A stretch of DNA of 64,000 nucleotides. Origin: Microdochium bolleyi (Eukaryota > Ascomycota > Sordariomycetes > Xylariales > Microdochiaceae). The stretch is taken from positions 501,524-565,523 of the forward strand of contig KQ964245.1 in assembly GCA_001566295.1 (NCBI GenBank), given 5' to 3'. Shown piece after piece: positions 23,184 through 33,920 of the stretch. The position numbers were made by a program, and so were the translations under genes. The notes beneath the pieces were generated by a model that had not been told where the DNA came from, did not search any database, and saw nothing but the letters and a program-made list of their open reading frames with translations. Numbering within the stretch: the first letter of the stretch is position 1; every line of letters starts with the position of its first letter.

Positions 23184-24623
23184 TCAACAGTATTCTCGGA
23201 AGGCAGTAAAGTTGCCAATATCAGCCTCGTCCCAGCATTCTACGCCCTTCTTGATGTAGTAGTAAAAGACACAAGAAGAATCGTTCTGCTCGCTGAGTGA
23301 CGGCGGCAGTAAGCCTGCATGGTTGTGGGACGAGCGAAGTGATGGTATAGGGTACCGCAACCAAGGGTCGCTCTCGCCATCGACCGTCTCCTGGAGGAGC
23401 ATATCGAGTGCGACGATGTTCTCGAACACGTTGCTCGGGAGCTCGACCACCAGCGTCGTCAGTGCAGCTAGAGCAGCGGAGGCAGCGAGGGTAGGCAACA
23501 GCGCGCGGGCAAGCGGCTCGAGCAGCACGGCCTCGAGATCGGCGGCGGGTATGTCCGCGCTGGAGACGCGGCTGCTGTACAGCGCGCCGGAGAAGGACAC
23601 GACGAGCGAGCGCAGGCCCGGGAGCACGCGGGCCAGGCTCGCGAGTCGCGGTAGGCACCTGCTCCTCGGCCTGGCCAGCTCAGCTCCCGTCTTGGTGGTG
23701 CCCCGGGATGGCTGCTCTGGCGGCCCGTTGAACAGCGCGACTTCGAGGCGCAGCTCGAGGGTGGTGATTATCGCGAGGTGGTGCGCGGGCAGGAGCACGG
23801 GGAGACGCCCATGCTCGTCACTGCCGTGGTGTCGGGCGAGGGGGTCCATGAGCAGCATGTCGATGAAGTCCCGGCTCTCGATGCAGAACGTGTTGGTCCC
23901 GTAGAGCACCTCGACGCCCTCGAGGTACGCCTGCCGGCACGTCCTGAGCCAGCCGAGCGCGCCGACGTTGGCGTCGCAGGGAGCAGCAGCAGCAGCCCCG
24001 ACGTCCTCCATCTTTGACCCTCGCTGCGGCGGCGGTGACAGCCATAGCCCGCACAGCGGCGCGCTGCCGCGCAGGCAGGCGTCGGCGTGCGGCCACTTGG
24101 TGCTGGCTCCTCTTGTCGTTCCCGGCTGATATGCGACCCCGCGGGGGGGCAGGCGGTGGCACACGCCGCCGTACCAGTGCCACTCGAGCCGGGCGCTGGT
24201 GTCTCGGGGCTCGGCCGCCGCCGCTGCTGCAGGCGATTTCGGGTCCAGCGGCGCCGAGCCGGCCCCGTGCCCGTGTCCGCGCCCGTGCAGGCGGTGCTCC
24301 GGGACTGCCGCTGGGCTGCTGCCGCCGCCCAGGCCACTGGCAGCAGCGGTAAAGAGCTGATCACGCCTGCGCTGACGCGGGGCGAGACGGAGGTCCAGGT
24401 GCAGCGTGCGTGAGCCGAATGCCAGGACCAGGATGCGTCTGCGGATCTCGGGCGGGAGGCAACTCAAGGTTCCGAGGGCGTGGGGGGTGTTACTGGTTGT
24501 GGAGGAAGTAGTAATGCTTGGTGTAGAGGTAATGGGTGGAGGGTGGTCGGGTGGAAGAAAAGGGGGAGGAGGGTCCGGGGCCGAGTTGATGTTGCGGATC
24601 GCGTCGCGGAGTAGACGCCGCAT
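23184..24623 (-). CDS. DUF7730 / F-box-like fungal protein
   Basis: Intronless, 479 residues, ATG at 24623. After a Pro/Ser/Thr-rich N-terminus, residues about 49-78 read LGTLSCLPPEIRRRILVLAF, an F-box-like or DUF7730 opening. A long insert rich in Gly, Ala and His follows (about 88-150). The second conserved block, LRTCRQAYLEGVEVLYGTNT, is at about 235-254 and leads into FCIESRDFIDMLL. These paired blocks (leucine-rich start, then CRQ...E...LY..N.F) define a large family in Pezizomycotina that often neighbours HET genes and has no assigned function. A role as a substrate receptor is speculation. Confidence 0.8.
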   Translation of the reverse strand: MRRLLRDAIRNINSAPDPPPPFLPPDHPPPITSTPSITTSSTTSNTPHALGTLSCLPPEIRRRILVLAFGSRTLHLDLRLAPRQRRRDQLFTAAASGLGGGSSPAAVPEHRLHGRGHGHGAGSAPLDPKSPAAAAAAEPRDTSARLEWHWYGGVCHRLPPRGVAYQPGTTRGASTKWPHADACLRGSAPLCGLWLSPPPQRGSKMEDVGAAAAAPCDANVGALGWLRTCRQAYLEGVEVLYGTNTFCIESRDFIDMLLMDPLARHHGSDEHGRLPVLLPAHHLAIITTLELRLEVALFNGPPEQPSRGTTKTGAELARPRSRCLPRLASLARVLPGLRSLVVSFSGALYSSRVSSADIPAADLEAVLLEPLARALLPTLAASAALAALTTLVVELPSNVFENIVALDMLLQETVDGESDPWLRYPIPSLRSSHNHAGLLPPSLSEQNDSSCVFYYYIKKGVECWDEADIGNFTAFREYC

Positions 24624-25341
24624 TGTAGGATTCGACTTTTGATGCTCAGGACGGCGCGCCCTTGAGGTGTCTCTTGAAGAATGTAAGCCGCAAAGTGTCT
24701 CCTTTTTGTTGAAAATGAGAGCCTACGCGTAGTATAGGTCTCTGACCGTTGAGATGCCGAGCACGGGGCGGGTAGGGTGGTGCGGCTGAGCGCAACTAGG
24801 GGCGAAGCGCCTTGGCTCCCCAGGTTGTCTTTGGAGGTCTTGAGTCGTTGGCTGTGCTCGATGGTTGCGGGCTGTGGGGAGTCTTCTCTTCGAACCAGGC
24901 GAGACACTTTCTGCTCAGTGGAAGAGGTTCTGAGGTCTCCAGGGGTATTCACGTTTTATGATGCAGATGAAGTGTGAAAGGGGGGAGGGGGGCTATGCAT
25001 AGTTGTGTGTAGTTGATCCAACCGGGGAAATCGAGCAGCATCTTGAAGTAGAACGAGCAAGTATTTTTTACTTTAAAGAGACACTCGATTCAAGCACCAC
25101 ACTTACTTCAAGGTGAGTATGCAGGATGGGACCGAGTAAATTATTTAAGCTTTCCATTTCTTCTCATATGGAGGCGCACCTAATGAGGTATGCTATCTTA
25201 GAATTAGAACTAACACTGGTAAACCAGCGCTGGTACTATATGTGTACCAGGCCAGAATCTATGTCCGCCAATTACGTTTTCAAATATATTACTTGTGACG
25301 TCGTGGCGAAACGTAACCTCCAGCACCCGATTTCGCTGTCT
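24624..25341. other. intergenic, promoter of the DUF7730 gene
   Basis: It lies between the DUF7730 start and the stop of the next minus-strand gene. AT content rises from about 25050 to 25290, which probably marks the 3' region of the secreted-protein gene. No gene seen. Confidence 0.4.
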
Positions 25342-26273
25342 CTAGTTTGTCCCAATCAGCAACTTGACACCGCCGGCGGTACCCTGCACATTGGGACCGA
25401 GGGCGACCCCGAAGGCGGTGCCGGCATCGTTCCACCGTCTGAGATACCAGTTGGAATACTGCAGACCCGGCGGGCACGTGTACTCGTCCATGGGGCCCCA
25501 GTAGCACACGGGCGCGCTGCATGACAGCAGGTCGCCGGAGCTGCTGCGCTCGCAGGCGAGGTACCGCGACGGGTCGCTGCACTGCTGGACCATCAGCGGA
25601 TCGGTGCTCGAGTCCCCGGCCGTATGGCACAGGTACACCGAGCTTCCTCCAGGCCCGTCGACGCGGACGTGCCCCGTGTCGGCCTCGAAGTGCACGCTGC
25701 CGGTGGGAATGCCCGGGTAGTCGCCGGCGATCAGGACGTGGCCGGCAAGCCCGCCCGCGCGGATGGGGAGATCGGGTATGGGCCCGCCGATGGCGGTCAG
25801 ACTGGTTGTGATCGGTCCCGGGGGCGTCGTAGAGGTGGGTGCGATTGATTCCTCGGTGCTGCTGGTGGTGACTGACGAGACCGGGGTGGGTGTGGTGATG
25901 TTGGTGGTGCTCTCGCTGGGGCTCTCTGATGTGGTAGGCGTGGCTGTGCTCTCTGTGCTGTCGGTAGCGCTCGCTGACGAGATAGACTCGGAAGAAGACG
26001 ACTCGGAGCTCAGGGTCGCCGACGCGGACTCGGTCATGCTAACGGTCGGCAGCACGCTGCTTACCGAGGGCGTCACCTGCGAATACACAGCGGACGATGT
26101 CGAGGCTGTGTAGTCCGAGATGTGCGCTGCATCCAAGAAGGCACACGTCAGCGCCATGGGCAAGCATTATAATGCTGAGCAGAATGCTTACCAGAGCTCC
26201 ACGGCTTGCAGCGACTTCCCAGCACGCCGTTTATTAAGCCGGTCAAGGCGAGGACGGATGCGGAACGGACCAT
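25342..26273 (-). CDS. secreted Ser/Thr-rich protein with Cys-containing C-terminal domain
   Basis: Exons 26273-26192 and 26126-25342 (donor GTAAGC, acceptor TGCAG, phase 1); 288 residues. The short first exon supplies the signal peptide MVRSASVLALTGLINGVLG; without it the second exon has no export signal. Residues about 30-145 are almost only Ser, Thr, Glu and Pro and should be heavily O-glycosylated. The last 130 residues form a compact domain with six Cys and several Trp, Tyr and Gly (GHVLIAGDYPGIPTG, then CYWGPMDEYTCPPGLQ and NWYLRRWND). No GPI signal is present at the C-terminus. I do not recognise the domain. A cell-wall or secreted surface protein is the likely setting. Confidence 0.75.
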
Positions 26274-27561
26274 GACTGCCGAATGATAAATGTGCTGAGG
26301 GCGATTAAATCTTCCAGGAACACGAGGTGAATCTGCCAGCAAGTCGAGCATGAAAGAAATGTTGACAGGCTTGTCCCAATCGATCCTATGTAGATAGACG
26401 TTCAGAGAGATGCGTAGAGGGTAGGGATAGACCGACTTTACAGACAACGTACGGCGCACATCCTGGCTAGGCACCGTGTTGCCGAGGTAGCTTGACACTT
26501 CAGCTGCCCCATTGAAAAATCAGGCGACGCCCTGTACCGACTGGGTGCATGGATACATGTGGCTCCGGTGAATGTATTCTTTCTTGCAGCCAGAGGAGCA
26601 GACACACGAGATTTGGGCCCACGCCAAGCGGCTCGAACGGTCGAAACTCGATAGGGTGCACGCCATCCAGGGGTAGCCGGCTTGTCCGAGGCTCTTTTTA
26701 TGGCTAGCTCGGCGAGCTACCCTCGTGGCATTTGGCTCTCTCCGTCCCAAGCGCCATCAACGGGCCCGGTGGCGTCGGTAATGTAACGAAATCCCCACTA
26801 CGGTGCATGTTTTTCAGCTCACGTCTATATTGATCCGAGGTCTGCGTGTCCAGCAGTGCCCCTGCATCTTGAATCCTGTGACCGTGACCGAGCGTTTACC
26901 CACATAATGATCTCTTCTGATACCTGCTGCATCGCCAGGACCTGAGTATTGACATCACTCAGGAGCCTATGGTGCTCGGTATGTCGTTTATATCTCAGAG
27001 CATTAAGCAGGAATTCTTAGCCATGCTTAGTTTTCGCGGCTTTCGGGGGTTACAAGGCGCCACAATCTCGTGGCGCCGCGGAACAATGCGCTCAACTGTT
27101 CAGCCCCTGTATACACATTGTATCTACCACATATCGCATCACGGCCCTGATCAGTCTTCCCGGGGGATAACGAGATGGAGTACCCGATCATCATCATGCT
27201 AGAGAAGCTCGGCCCCACGCCATCGATTCGATTGGGGAGGTGCTGTCTTCTGGGCAGCTAGGACTCAATCCATGATTGCCGCGTCTCGCTCGGTTGTCTT
27301 GGCTTTCGGAAGGATTCATTCTCCTATACAATCACTAAAATCGATCTTTAAAGCGTACGTACGATAGGAACAAGACTTCGCGCAATCATTAAAGTACAAA
27401 GTCTATAAACTGTCTGCCGAGGTAAATACGCTAGTGACACCGAGCTGCGCCTTTGGTGTGCATACCCAGTATGTAGACTCTCTAAGCGACAAAAGCACAT
27501 ACATGTACACACATTCTTTTGCGTCCTGACATTCTGAACTCCAGTCTTGTCTCAAGCACAT
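26274..27561. other. intergenic, promoter of the secreted-protein gene
   Basis: This 1.3 kb lies between two minus-strand genes, the second being the P450. Short ORFs here lack family features. The part from about 26900 to 27560 is AT-richer and probably contains the P450 terminator. Confidence 0.4.
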
Positions 27562-30144
27562 TCAGACCTTCCTCCGCGTGACGTATACAGGCCAGTCATA
27601 TGGGTTCAGCGTGAAGTACGCGGCCCACTTCCACTCATGGCTCAGATCGACCAGCCTTATGTCGTAGTCTCGCACAATACTATATAATGATCCACGTGGG
27701 ACAAGGTGTTAGCTTCTGTCCACTCTCAGCCAATTCGCAACATGGACAGTGGTATTATGGAGTTAAATAAATCAAGCGCAGAGGAGTGGAAAAAGGGTAA
27801 CTCACGTCGCGATGGTCTTGTAGATCTGGACTTTCGCCAGATTCTGTGCGGGACACGAGCCCCAGCCCAATCCCCACTGTATAGTCGCAACAAAGATTGC
27901 ATCATCAGCACCGTCTCTTCAAGAGCCTCATGGGCAGCTGATCACACCCGACGACAAACTCGTGGAAGAAGATGAACTTACAGGCATGAAACACTTGGAC
28001 TGCTGCTCAATGTCGGGTCCAAACCACCGCTCAGGGACGAACTCGTGCGCATCAGGACCCCAGACCTCCTTGGATAGGTGGAGGACCTGCCACGTGTGTT
28101 TGCTACGTTAGCGTATACTTTCGGAGGAATTTGATACTTGGCGTGAGTGAGAATGTGGCTCGGGGGGTGGTTTAGACTTACACCGGGGTTGATCGACATT
28201 TGGGTGCCTTCCGGCCAGTACTGGCCGGCGATAGTGACACCGCCCTTGGGGACTATACGCGGGAGCCCCTCTGTGCGCAGAGACACACAAGTATTAGCAT
28301 GTTTGCTTTCCAGATACACGAAGATGCGCCTTTGCCTTAACCATTGCGCCGATCGTAGACGTTGTGTTTGTGTCTGCGGTGTAGCGCTGTTTGCCAACAT
28401 GACATCAAACTGCGCCGTCCAAATGCACACAACAATTCATTAGGCAAGGGGGGTGGATGTCGTGGTAATCACTTACTTGACACGGGCGCGAGCAAGCGCA
28501 GCGCCTCCTTGCAGGCGGCCTCCAGGTACGGCAGCTGCTGGACGTCCTCCCAGCTGACGACATCGCCGGTGCAGCGGCCCTCCTTGCGGGCGGCGTCGAC
28601 CTCGTCGCGCACGCGCTGCCAGACATGGGGCTTGTGCATGCACTGGTAGACGAACGTCTGCATGCCGCAGGAGACTGTGTCTGTCGCAGTTCGGAAAAAA
28701 GATAGTCAGCGGGTGTGGGCCACGACACTCAGGACAAGGGTAAAGGTAGTAATCTCCGGAAGCCTGAGCAAGACATAGAGGACTCACCAGAGCCCGCTCC
28801 GAGGTTCGAGACCGCGGCGGCCAAGAGATGGCGCTCGTCGAAGTTGCCGAAGCCCTCCTTCTCGGCCTTCTTGATGCCGCGGAACCAGTGGCTGCACATG
28901 TCGAACTTGGCGTCCGGGTTCTTCTTGCGTTCGGCGATGGCGGTCATCGACGTGTTGACGATGTGGCCGACGGGCGCGAGCTGGGTCCAGGTGACGAGCG
29001 GGTTGCACAGCGCGTACGAGGCCCAGCGGTAGAAGCCAAAGGTGCACAGGAAGATCTGCAGGCCGACGTTGGTCGCGATGGCGCCGCCGACGTCCTTGCC
29101 CTGGTCGAGGAAGCCAAAGGGCTTGGAGAAGGTCACCTCGCCCGTGATGTCAAAGGCCATGTAGGTGAAGAACTTGTCCAGGTCCATCTGGCTCCCGTCC
29201 GCGGCATGTCTGGATGAGAGGGAACCACACTGTCAGATAATTCGAGGTACAGTGACGGTGTCAAGAGTGGGGAAAACGGGAAGTCTCACTTATCCATCCA
29301 TCCCTTGAGCTTGGAGATGTTCTCGTCAATGGTGCCTTCGTATTGAAGAACGTTGTGAAGGAGAAAGCCCGCGTTGGACATGTACTTCATGAACTCGGCC
29401 TTCTCTTTGGGATCCTGAACCGAGACAGGGGCAGGATAGCGCCAGTCTGGGAAGACAAAGATTTGATACCAGTCACCCTAAACCATCATTATCTTGTGGG
29501 TCAGCCATGCCGACTTTGGAAACCATATTGGGCTCACTATGCGGCATTACCTTTTTGGTCGGGTTCAGGTACAGCGTCTTGACAGCGTCTGGATGGCAGA
29601 CGCTGACCTCGTTGTGCGCAACACGGACAAAGTAGCCATGCTTCTCGTGCAGGTCAAGCAAGGTGTAGTTCTGCTTGCCGCCGATGATCTTTGTGACGTG
29701 CCAGAGGCGCGTGATCGAAGCCCAGAACGGACCAGGGACGTGGCTGATGGGGGAAAGGTATCGCCGGCGCCTGTGTGATGGGCATTGCCAAGAGCGCGAG
29801 AGTCAGTTTCTGTCATATTCTTATTTCTGGCGGGCCACCAGTTCAAGTGAGGTTCCTTCCATGGCGAACGCATGGCCAGAGTATGAAAGTCTCCCCACAA
29901 GCCCCGGTGCGCCTGGATGCACCCATTCGGCCGTGTGGAGGGGTTGCATCGGGGTGATGTGTATGAATGAGGAAAAATATGACACGTACAGTGCAGCCAG
30001 GCCGAGAAGGAGACCCACGACGGCAACCAGTGCGGTCTTGTGCGGCCAGTGCAGTTTCTGCAGTTCGTCCATGGCGACCCGGAGGGGCTGCTCGAGTCGG
30101 GTGACGAGTGCCTTCATCTTGTCGAAGATCGCATCCGCGTTCAT
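27562..30144 (-). CDS. cytochrome P450 monooxygenase, nine exons
   Basis: Exons (coding order): 30144-29990, 29770-29551, 29477-29290, 29209-28788, 28680-28477, 28270-28182, 28086-27982, 27876-27806, 27679-27562. All eight joins keep phase and give 523 residues. The N-terminal anchor is at about 37-52, then a proline hinge HVPGPFW. The I-helix oxygen-activation motif GAGSDT is at about 325-331, split by intron 4. ExxR is EALR at 387-390 and the PERW motif at 444-447. The heme segment is WGLGWGSCPA with Cys469 as thiolate ligand. It departs from the F-x-x-G-x-R-x-C-x-G consensus at both ends (W462, A471). The sequence resembles the ER-bound fungal group that includes pisatin demethylase-like and benzoate hydroxylase-like P450s. 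Substrate unknown. It is divergent from the 7TM gene at 32146. Confidence 0.93.
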
Positions 30145-32145
30145 GGTGGGCAAGGATCGAGTCTGCGCCAAATTGTTTATACGAGGTGGCTACAGCCGTG
30201 GAAGGCAAGGTGAGAGATGATAGCCGGATAGAAGGAAAAAGAATACAGAGCTGGATCTGCGCTGATAATCAGCGTTGATTTTGCAACGCTGTTGCCGCCG
30301 GTTGGCTTGCAGGATCGGGGACTGGTTCTCAACTCGAGCCTCTTTGGGCAGGTACCGAGAGGCAACTCTTCGAATAAGGAAGTGCTCAAAACTGGGACCC
30401 CCTGACTCAAGATGTGACGCGTGCCATGAAGCTTGACGTGGGATTGGCTACTCACTTGTTTTCTTATTCACTGTCTGAAAAATGTGCGGGTGGAAGAGCG
30501 TTGCAGGAGAACCAGTGGCTCGTGGGGGAAGAAGAGCATAAAATTACATGGGAGTGGGAGGTCAAGATAAGTTCCCCTGAAATGCCGTGCAACGTCCCAT
30601 GCATCATCTCGACTGCAGCCGATAGATTTGCCCTGAACGTCCAACATCTTGGGTTCGGGCCCCTGGCACAGTGACATCCGCGGCACCGGCTGCTCAGCTC
30701 GCCTTCCCGAGCATAACCAGGGAACATTTGCACATCCCGCTGCTTGCAGCCGTGCCTCCCACCTTGCAGAACCCAAAACAGGGCAGCTACGCGAGCCAAC
30801 GCCCAGAGATGGCCAGATTGCGATGCAGAATGCAAGAAATCCCCAGCATGTGCAGGATGCAGAGACCGGGGAGTATAGCAGGGGAGTATCCGTCTCGGCC
30901 AATCACTTGCTCGCCGCTGGTCCAGAGCTGACCATTGGCTATCGAGATCCAATGTCGCCATCCGCCCCGGGGCATGCAGGTCCCCTGTGCCCCGGGTGTG
31001 ACTCGTCATAACTTGACCATTTTTCGAGCTGTCATTCTCCGTGTTGCTTCAGAGGGGCGAGGGGCAGGCGCGCGGCAGCCGACAATTTCTTTCTGCGGCA
31101 AGGAGCGAGGCATGGTCCGAAGTTCTTTCTTGTGTTTCGCGATTGCCAGCCGCGACGTTCCGGCAAGCGGAAGCAAACATGATCGACGCTTGCCGGCAAT
31201 TAATGCGCTTGTTTGTGGGTTTCGGGGGTTATTTTCGTAGCTTATATTAAGCCGCAGTATCTTTGTGCGGTCTCAACGGGGCCGAGCACGGGGTTGACAG
31301 GCGGCGCGGAGCCAGGCGACGTTATAGCAGACGCAGAGTCGTGTTGGAGGCTTCGGCACGCTTCACGGTCTCCTCGACACACCTGAATGCCCCTGCTGCA
31401 TACCAGATTCATGTCGTAGCACGCGCGGATCGGACCTTTATCAGCTGAATGCAGTGCTCACTGCCACTTTGGCCCCCCACACGCCTACATCAGGGATGGC
31501 ATTCCAGATGGGGGGCCAACCAGGGTCGCTGATACATGGGTTGTTCCTGGGACAAGGGAGGCGGGCTCGGCAAGAGTGGCTATCGCCATTAACATGCCTG
31601 CATAATGCGCTCGATTGGGTGCTCCGTCACCCCATATCACGCCGTTGAGACTAAGCTGGAGGGAGGGAAAAAGCAACAACCCACCACACGCTGTGATGGA
31701 AAATAAGCAACAACGCTAGGAAAGGTTCCCCGGGTAATTCTCCGCTTGGCTTTCCTGGACGGCCAGCCTGTTTCGTTGCTTCAGCTGTCTGGGGTTTCAG
31801 GGCCCGCGGTGACGAAGACCCGAGAGAGGATTGGCAGCCCAAAAGACCAGTGTTGGCCGGCATGACGCTCTCGACAGATCAGTCCTCAATATGACAAGCA
31901 GGATGCAACCCCCTGGCCCTCCCAAGAAAAGTGCCGTGCCGGCATATTTCCGACTTGCCCGACGGCGCTCTTGAAGCGGCGATCAAGTTCAAAGAGACTT
32001 ATAAACCCGTTGTCTCTCATGCATGGCCGTCTGCTGGCCCGAGACATTCCAAACGGCCGCACGCGCGCATACTGCACCTTGCCCAATTTCGCCATATCGG
32101 AAGAAGCATCAGAGCGCTCCTCTGAGAGCCCCAAGGCACGGCGCC
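30145..32145. promoter_or_regulatory. divergent promoter region between P450 and 7TM gene
   Basis: Two kilobases separate the starts of the P450 (minus) and the 7TM protein (plus). A TATAAA element at 32000-32005 is about 140 bases before the ATG at 32146. Many short frames are open on both strands but none is convincing. Confidence 0.4.
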
Positions 32146-33920
32146 ATGGTTTTCATCTTCCCAGTCATCTATCCCAGCCAGGTGATGTTCATATCCCTGT
32201 GCGTGGTGTTCGCAGTCCTGCCCGTCGGGGCCGTCATCGCCAGAGTCCTCGCCCGGCGCATGTCCAACAGGAAGCTCGACCTCAGCGACAAAATCATGAT
32301 TGGCGCATGCGTAAGGCAGCTCACAGCCTTCACGACTGTTGTATTGCTACAATGCTGACATTTGCCTTCGGCGTAGGCTCTGCTCGTCATCTACCAAGGT
32401 GTCAACATCTCGGGTATGTCACTTCTGCCGTTCACATCTTGAAGGGCTTCTTCTGACGACTTCATGATTAGCTGTGCTCGTTGGAGGCCTGGGCATTCCC
32501 GCGACGCAGATCGAGGAGGAGTTCGGCATCAGGCCAAGCCAAGAGATGTTCATCAAGGTGAGTAGTGGCATCTCTCGGGTCCCCTTTTCCATCCTCAAGA
32601 GCGATCAAATGCTAACCCCAGGTTCCACCACAGCATCTGCTGGCAATGCAGGTCATGTGGACGACGGATATCACCGTCGTCAAGATCTCCATCCTGACCC
32701 TGTACCTCCGCATCTTCACCATGCGCGCCTTCATCATCGCGGCCAAGATCACGATGGCCTTCTGCGTCATGTGGTGAGTGCACTACACAACACGACACTT
32801 CTCAAGTGAGAGCAGTATCTAACCACAGGGTCCGCACCGCTTGCACAGGTTGATCATCATGGGCACTGGCTCCGTCTTCATCTGCCGGCCGCTGGCTCTG
32901 TACTGGGACCCGACGCTGCCCGGCCAGTGCGGCAACCTCTACGCCCTGTGGATCACCACGGGCACGCTCAACATCCTGACCGACCTGGCTATCCTGATCC
33001 TGCCCATGCCCTACCTGTACGGCCTGGAGATCGCGACATACAGGAAGGTGGTGCTGATCGCGACCTTTGGCGTTGGTTTCATGTGAGTCTCCCCTCCGCC
33101 CAATAATGCCCGATTACCATCATGATGGCATCGCCTCTTATGACTATTTTGCTGACAGACGCCACACTTCACGACTTATAGTGTCTGCATTGTCAGCTCG
33201 ATCCGCCTCAAGGCCCTCCTCGGCTACCAGCAGGCCGACTCGACCGGCACCACGATCCCGACAGCCCTTCTCAGCGTCATGGAGCCCGCGCTCGGCATCA
33301 TCCTGGGCTGCGTGCCGCTGCTGCGGCCCTTGTTCGGCGGGCGGTACTCGGCGACGGGGACGGCCCGGCTGGGCCCCTCGTCAGGCAGCGGGCAGAAGGA
33401 CTCCAAGGGCTCGTCCAAGAACAGCAGCGGCAACCATGGCGGCCGGCGCAGCGCGTTCAACCGCATCCGGGACCACGACAGCTGCTCTGAGACGCAGCTG
33501 CGCCCGGACGTGCACGGGGAATACGAGGTCGGCGCGGGGCGGGCGACGCCCAACGGCGGCAGGACGGCGTCGGAGAGGACGACCTCCATGGAGATGGGCC
33601 GCATCTCGATGAAGAAGACGTGGGCTGTGGACGAGGAGCTGGCGGACAGGGATGACGACAACGACAACGATGATGACGATCATATTCATCGTCATCACCA
33701 GCACCACCAACAACAGCAGCAATACCACGAGGAGGAGGATATGAAGAATGAGCCCTCATATCCTGCTCCCGTGCACGAGGCTGCCGGTAGCAGCCCGCGA
33801 CAGTTCCGGGACAGCAACAGGTTGTCACGCGGCGCGATAGGCCACGGGTGCGCGTACTGCCAGCCGAGACAGTACATGCTGCCGCATACGAGCACCATCG
33901 TGGAGGCGGACAAAAAGTAA
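32146..33920 (+). CDS. fungal rhodopsin-like 7TM protein with His/Asp-rich tail
   Basis: Six exons: 32146-32310, 32377-32413, 32472-32557, 32634-32773, 32849-33082 and 33182-33920; 466 residues. The start of exon 4 could also be 32622, which would add four residues. Seven hydrophobic segments span about residues 8-272, with blocks usual for the Fung_rhodopsin family: VKISILTLYLRIF in the third helix region, GTLNILTDLAILILPMP, and SVMEPALGIILGCVPLL. The remaining about 195 residues are a cytosolic tail, Ser/Arg-rich at first, then an Asp/Asn run followed by a His/Gln-rich run (about 33645-33730) and a Glu-rich patch. The family includes the Pth11-related integral membrane proteins; ligands are unknown. 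Confidence 0.88.

Noticed and set aside
22621..23187. 188-codon minus-strand frame with a hydrophobic stretch
   Set aside because: Antisense to the C-terminal part of the HET relic, whose plus-strand translation shows family motifs.
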